64,000 nucleotides of DNA from contig CM024170.1 in the NCBI GenBank assembly GCA_013433145.1, positions 4,793,459-4,857,458 on the forward strand, in the 5' to 3' direction. A program made the position numbers and the translations under genes. The notes below the pieces were generated by a model, which ran no database searches, had not been told where the DNA came from, and saw only the letters and a list, made by a program, of their open reading frames with translations. This document shows positions 58,969-64,000 of the stretch, piece after piece (position 1 is the stretch's first letter; every line of letters begins with the position of its first letter). This stretch comes from Ascaris suum. Its lineage: Eukaryota > Nematoda > Chromadorea > Rhabditida > Ascarididae.

Positions 58969-60735
58969 ACGAGCCAAGGGGAGCTGGACCTTATACTAGG
59001 ACCATAACAAATGTTCATTGAACACAACGAACTGCTTATTAGACAAAACACAATTTTTTAAAAATTCAGCACATAAGCAATGTTGAGGCTACCGTGGCAC
59101 TTTGTTTCAATCTATCTAGCATTTAGCGTCAAAAAAACGTTACGCTAACTTTAGTGAAAACAGCGTAGTAGCAGAAAGTTTCTTCCTCTGAACCGATACT
59201 ATTCTAATAACGTAGATAAAAGTTCTTCTAATGGCAAATTTGGATTTAATGTTACATAACTTGAAAGCATTAAGTGGTAGAATATTTTCGCCTTAATCAG
59301 GGGGACTTCATAGTTTGCCTTTGAATACTCATAGCTATTTTTTTACGGTTTATTTTATCATGCCTTCAACCTTTTCTCTACGTACTGACTAATATGTGAA
59401 GATATATTTGCTCCTTGTTTGTTTTTTGTTTACAGTTTCTTACCAACATTAGCAATATCTTTATTAAACGGAGAAGTGAACACTCAAAACACAAATGAGC
59501 TTCTCCATCAGCTATAGTTTTGTGTTTATGTTCTCGTTTGTTACAAGTGTGGATGGCTCAAAGCAAGTAGTGTAATTGAGTTCATTTAGAGTGTAAACCT
59601 AATTTGCCATGTTCTTTTAGCGGTCACAACATCGACTGTGGATAATATAAGAGCATGATAATGTATGTCGATAAGTTTCATGCAAATAGTATTTCATTCA
59701 TTAGAGTTTTTTTATCTAACACCTTTATGAAAATGTGGAGCATCGATTGTGATATATGTACTATCGCAATATTGAGCGAAAGCAAGCGAATCAAAGGCTA
59801 GTGGGGCACCCCATTGAGCATCTTAATGTAGTGCGTGCGCCCAAACTTGGCTAATCCATCTCTACGGGGGTTAACCACCGTCACGGGCCATCTTACCCCT
59901 CTCCTCTTTGTTCTTCCTCACTCTCAACACAATAGACTGCTTCTTCTCACCCAAGATCACGTACTACTCAATTGATATACAATTGTTTTCGAAGTTCATC
60001 TAAACTCCGGCAATTTGCCCACGTATGTTTTTGCCGCTTCTATTTGCTTTGAATGAAAAATATGTGATCACTATATACAACGAAAACAACTGATTTATAA
60101 ATCCTTCACTAGGGGATTATTAATTTCGTTTAAATACTATCAATACTCTATAAAGTTCAACCATCTAGAACTAAATTTTTATACATGCATAGTTTTTTAT
60201 GCGTTCGGAAAAGCTAACGTAATTGATAAGAAAACTGCATCAATTTGCTTTAGACATTTGTGGTTTTTATGAGAAAATTCTTTCATCTCATATTTGATGC
60301 GAAATATTTATGCATCAAAAGCTTCGTAAATCCCGTTTTTGGTGCAAAATATTTAAGAGGAAAGCTTCAAAAAGTGGTTGCATTCACTGGAGGGAGAAAA
60401 GATTGTATGGATTAGCTTGAAAAGTAAAGTCTTTATTAATGATACGTGCGTCGATGCCTTTTTCAAAGATTAGAAGGCAGAATGTTCTAATCGAAAGGAA
60501 TAAGAACTGGAAAAGTCGTCAAATTTTTAATAGCTGATAAGTTGGCGCATTATTTTTCAGTTGCTTTGAATTATTTAAAATACTCCTTGAGATATATTTC
60601 AAGCCTGTTTTCGAGTTTCTTTTTAAACGGTACTTAATATGTCATCGATTGGCTGCTGATCTTTGTGGACATTGGTTATCCCATCTAAGTTCTTAGCGGA
60701 ATAAGGAATCACCTTTGAGATATCCACTAACCTAC
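58969..60735. other. A+T-rich intergenic or intronic sequence, no exon seen
   Basis: Contains a short GC-richer patch (about 59790-59920) but no open frame with splice support. If the 60736-61002 exon is real, its downstream exons should lie in or left of this stretch; I could not find them. Confidence 0.4.
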
Positions 60736-61002
60736 GTTTACTGGAGCGTTGTGTTCATGCGGCTCATATAAGATGCTCATTCGAGAGCCATAAAGCATGC
60801 TGTTGAGGTGCGGTGTTGATACGAGATTGCGCAAGGTGGTAGTAGCTGTAAACGAGTTCGGGTCGGCAAATCGTAAATTCATAAAAAACCAACGCATAGA
60901 GCCGATCAGCTCTGAACACCTGTGCATCAACGATGGCTTATTGTCATCATCCATGCGTGCGCATTTCTTTTCTTCTTTGTACGCATGACAATATCTCAAC
61001 CT
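60736..61002 (-). CDS. Probable internal exon (89 codons) of unidentified minus-strand gene
   Basis: Bounded on the minus strand by a strong acceptor (CACATTTCAG, immediately above 61002) and a good donor (GTAGGT, below 60736). It is exactly 267 bases, phase 0 at both ends and fully open. The peptide includes KKCARMDDDNKPSLMHRCSE, IGSMRWFFMNLRFADPNSFT, LRNLVSTPHLNSMLYGSRMS and ILYEPHEHNAPVN. Its balanced composition and clean boundaries argue that it is real. It is phase-compatible with the exon at 63492-63677 on the same strand, so they may belong to one gene that continues left of this exon and right of the window. I do not recognise the family. Confidence 0.5.
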
Positions 61003-63491
61003 CTGAAATGTGAAACTAGATTCGTGCATATAATTTTTTCACTTTAAAGAAATTTTTAGCCAAATTTTTCTGCTTTGGAATGATAATTGTATAGATCAAA
61101 CTTCATTACTCTTATGTAAATTTCATGCATCTCAGCTGAAACATTTGTGGACAATCATACAGTTACAAAGAGCATTAGCATTAGCAGTGCGATCGGTATT
61201 GTTTTAACGAAAATTATTTCCTTATCGCAAACGCTCAGTTTTATTTAATCCAATAGTGCTGCAAATTAAAAGCAACAAATGAGCGTAACTGAAGAAATAA
61301 AGATTACTCTCTTCTGAAAATTTCTATAAAAATGCGCAATTAAAATATACACGACGGATTCCATTGTAGAATATTCCAAATCTTTTTCAGTTCTATAATT
61401 TATTCCATAAAACACATACTTCCAAAGATCTCCACGTGGAAAATTTTTACTTGTGGTTTGCAATCGCATTCTCGGAGTCTTAGTAAATTCCTACTAAGTG
61501 CATCATTTGATAAAGCATACGACAAAATACCATTTGCTTTCAAAAGTAATTAAAGCTATAAACCTTGCAAGCTTTTTAAGCGATCTATTGAGATACGCCA
61601 TTCATTAGGATGAGCCTGGGCATGACAAGCAATAATTCTTTCGCAGATTGTTTCGCAATAATGCAAATAGTTCAACGTTTCATTTAGTGAAAACCAATTT
61701 TTAGCGGTTTATAATCCAATGACGGTGAATTTGTTTTCATCCGCAAGTTTGAATGGGACAAGCGAAAGAAGGAAAGGCGAGGGGAAAGTATCTATTCCGA
61801 AGAAGAGCTCGTATTAACTCTGAACTCATATGATAAAAGCACATTGCAATTTTTAGATCTTTTATGATTTAAACCTCATAAAATGCAATTTCTCCGATTA
61901 GGCTTACATTGACACTGAATAAAAAACTGCATTAATTTGATCATTTCATGCATGCTATTATTCTTATCCAGTACTGAGTGATACACAATTCTAAAAGAGT
62001 TGGTCGCTGAGAATAACAGTTATTAGCGATAGGAAAGTGCGGATTCTTTAACGTTAGCCAACGTTTTTGCTGTTGTCTTTATTATAGAGTTACTCTAAGG
62101 TTATTTTCAGCTGAGTGTCGATCTTAAAGCGAATTCGGAAGAGAAACTATTGTAACGCATGGAACATCCACTGTGATGAGACATGCGCGCATTTTGCCTA
62201 TCTCCATATTTAGGTCATTAATAGCACATACGCACAACCATATGGGTGCTTACGTTCCGAGGCACTCGGAAGCTTAGATTAAGCAGTGCATTGCTGCAGT
62301 CGAAACGATTGCCTCCAACACATATCGTTACGAGAGATACTGCACCACTCCAGGCGTTCTAGCCATTAGACTTCGATATCCTTTTGCCAACATTCCTAAA
62401 TTCGGGAAATACAAGTGACAGTTTCTGTTGTCGTAGGAACCATGCTTGCTTTTTACTTGGGGCAAGTGATAGGCTGTTATTAAATGTAATACTTTAGGCA
62501 TGCTTGAGTGAGCGTTCAAGGAAGTTACGCACACGTGGCATTTGAAGACGAAACGACGGTGTAACAAAAACTTCGAGTAGAAAGCAAATATTTTTGTCCA
62601 TATTATACGAAAGGCTTTGAAATTGTGTAGACGAGTGTGCGTGTGTGTGCGTCTGTGTGTGTGTATGTATTTGTAGGGGGGGGGGGGGGGGGAGAGGAGG
62701 CTGTTAGAATCTCTTGCGTCGGTTCCACTCTGTTTCTTGGCTGTCATGAGTCCTTTTGCAGACAAACACCTACAATCAGACATTCGCGCAGTGAGCCGTT
62801 GAGCGTTGAGCCAACAACTCACTGAGCGTTGCAAAGATGTGTTGCAAAGTTTAACGTAAAATGAAAGTGTTGAAAAACGATGAAATTTCGGTAAACAGCT
62901 GTTATTCCAGCTGGACATATCGGTATATCACTTTTTTATACAACTTGCAGCAACGTAGTTTCTCCTGCTTCTTTTCTTTTCATTCTTCCACTAAAAATCA
63001 TTCGCACAACGGGAAACTACCATCATGCGACACTTGCGCCAAGGGATGGATATCGCGGTGGTCTTGATTCAAACGGCCAACACCATAAGCATTCATGTTC
63101 GAAACATTTACAAGGGCCCTTGCTTGAAATGAATACACAACTGTGTGATCCCTAAGAGTGTAAGTAGGAGTTACCACGTTTTCGCAGCTATCCTTCTCTC
63201 CTCTGAAGGTCGCCGTCTGCTTTTGGCGTTTGCATACCATCGTTTGGAGATAATCAACAGAGCGGTTTACGCGTACTTTTGATTTGGCTGGTTTGCTACT
63301 GGAGGCACGATTCAAATATTGATACATTTATAACCGCACCTTGCATATCAGCTTTTGATGCAAACCATGTTATCTTTGCGAGTCGCGTGTGCACAGTGCT
63401 CGCTTTGACGTTTGACTGCATCGAGAATCCCTACAGAGGCAAGCATTGCCATGGCCCTTTCTGGACTCGCAAGGTCATGAAGTCATGATAC
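61003..63491. other. Probable intron/intergenic DNA between two minus-strand candidate exons
   Basis: Contains minus-strand open stretches of uncertain meaning. One at 62328-62480 includes CHLYFPNLGMLAKGYRSLMA. Another at 62998-63310 includes KSKVRVNRSVDYLQTM before a possible GTATGC donor. Neither has splice phases that connect with the flanking exons. The GT/poly-G tract lies at 62635-62692. Confidence 0.35.
62635..62692. repeat. (GT)n followed by G17 homopolymer
   Basis: An imperfect GT dinucleotide run (62635-62670) passes directly into 17 consecutive G (about 62676-62692). It is a potential slippage site and G-quadruplex-prone tract. Confidence 0.92.
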
Positions 63492-63677
63492 CTTAATACG
63501 GACAAGGGCAGATCTCTTCCCGGGAACTCCACCTCCATGAGCAGAGTTGCTAGTTGGCATGTAACCATACAAGAAGCTAGGGGTGGCATGTCCCATGATC
63601 ATGTGCGTGAATCCTGCGAAATAACTCTGCGAAAGAAGAGCTCTGCGAAATAGGCAGCGATCTCGTCTCACTTTTTC
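63492..63677 (-). CDS. Probable internal exon (62 codons) of unidentified minus-strand gene
   Basis: On the minus strand the exon starts after the acceptor CCCCTTTTGCAG and ends at donor GTATCA. It is 186 bases, phase 0 at both ends and fully open. The peptide reads EKVRRDRCLFRRALLSQSYF, then GFTHMIMGHATPSFLYGYMP, TSNSAHGGGVPGKRSALVRI, K. Codon use is coding-like, especially in the second two thirds. Two further acceptor-like TTCGCAG copies lie within the exon (near 63620-63650), so the 5' boundary may vary. It is phase-compatible with the exon at 60736-61002. The family is not recognised. Confidence 0.45.
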
Positions 63678-64000
63678 CTGCAAAAGGGGAACGCGCACTG
63701 TTCACTGGAAGAGATACACGTTCCGCAATAAGTCGCTTCCATCATTGCCAAGTGCCCACTCTAATCATTGTCATGCTGAGATTGGGTGGTGCTCATCCAG
63801 AAATTGTAAAGTTCTTGATCAGTACGGTAGAGGAGAGGAATAAGGAAACAAGGATATATGTTAATTCTTTAATGTTCCTTCCAAAGTCGTGGTTACTGAA
63901 ACGTTGTGCTTTGATTTCATGCTAATGACGAAATTGCTAATTGCAAAACCTCAATCGTGTTTTCTTGTTTTCCCGCTATAACGATTTTTGTCTTCCTGAT
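63678..64000. other. Right edge of window, no exon recognised
   Basis: Presumably intron or upstream sequence of the minus-strand gene represented by the exon at 63492-63677. No open frame or motif stands out. Confidence 0.4.

Noticed and set aside
62328..62918. 196-codon minus-strand frame
   Set aside because: Spans the GT/G-rich repeat, has no matched splice sites and no domain; only its last part (62328-62480) looks weakly coding.

Overview
The window is eukaryotic nuclear DNA and most resembles a nematode, probably a strongylid-type (clade V) worm. The evidence is: A+T-rich DNA (roughly 60-65% by eye), multi-exon genes with introns from under 200 bases to over 4 kb, T-rich splice acceptors of the TTTCAG/TTTTAG type, a membrane acyltransferase with an N-terminal NRF domain (a family greatly expanded in nematodes), and a single Distal-less/CEH-43 homeobox gene. 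There are no bacterial-type operons, and no rRNA, intact transposase or CRISPR array was seen. All gene models below were spliced by hand from reading frame, splice-site and protein-family logic. The species assignment is inference.

Layout. (1) Bases 1-4539, plus strand: the last five exons of imidazolonepropionase (histidine breakdown), followed by a poly(A) signal. (2) About 4.74-5.38 kb: two diverged copies of a short basic peptide-coding segment on the minus strand. (3) 7824-23184, plus strand: a complete 15-exon NRF-domain/acyltransferase-3 membrane protein of about 734 residues. Its introns carry two long (TA)n arrays, and its usual catalytic His/Arg motif is altered. (4) 28443-28763, minus: a small single-pass membrane protein. 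(5) About 28.8-39.6 kb: a long stretch with no convincing exon, holding small inverted repeats and a C homopolymer. (6) 39602-39958, minus: an unidentified open exon or gene with a well-placed AATAAA. (7) 40703-46212, minus: a three-exon Dlx-class homeobox gene (ceh-43 orthologue), with a GC-richer upstream region containing Dlx-like sites and a CCAAT box. (8) About 46.5-64 kb: sparsely coding DNA with isolated candidate exons at 52.5, 58.8, 60.7-61.0 and 63.5-63.7 kb, two more (TA)n arrays, a GT/poly-G tract and other low-complexity DNA.

The recognised genes do not form a pathway. One is a metabolic enzyme, one a divergent membrane acyltransferase-like protein and one a developmental transcription factor. 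No self-contained new multi-gene system is evident. The most notable observations are the degenerate acyltransferase active site with a predicted 12-nt microexon, unidentified phase-0 exons on the minus strand at the right end, and an unexplained 3' exon just downstream of the homeobox gene.
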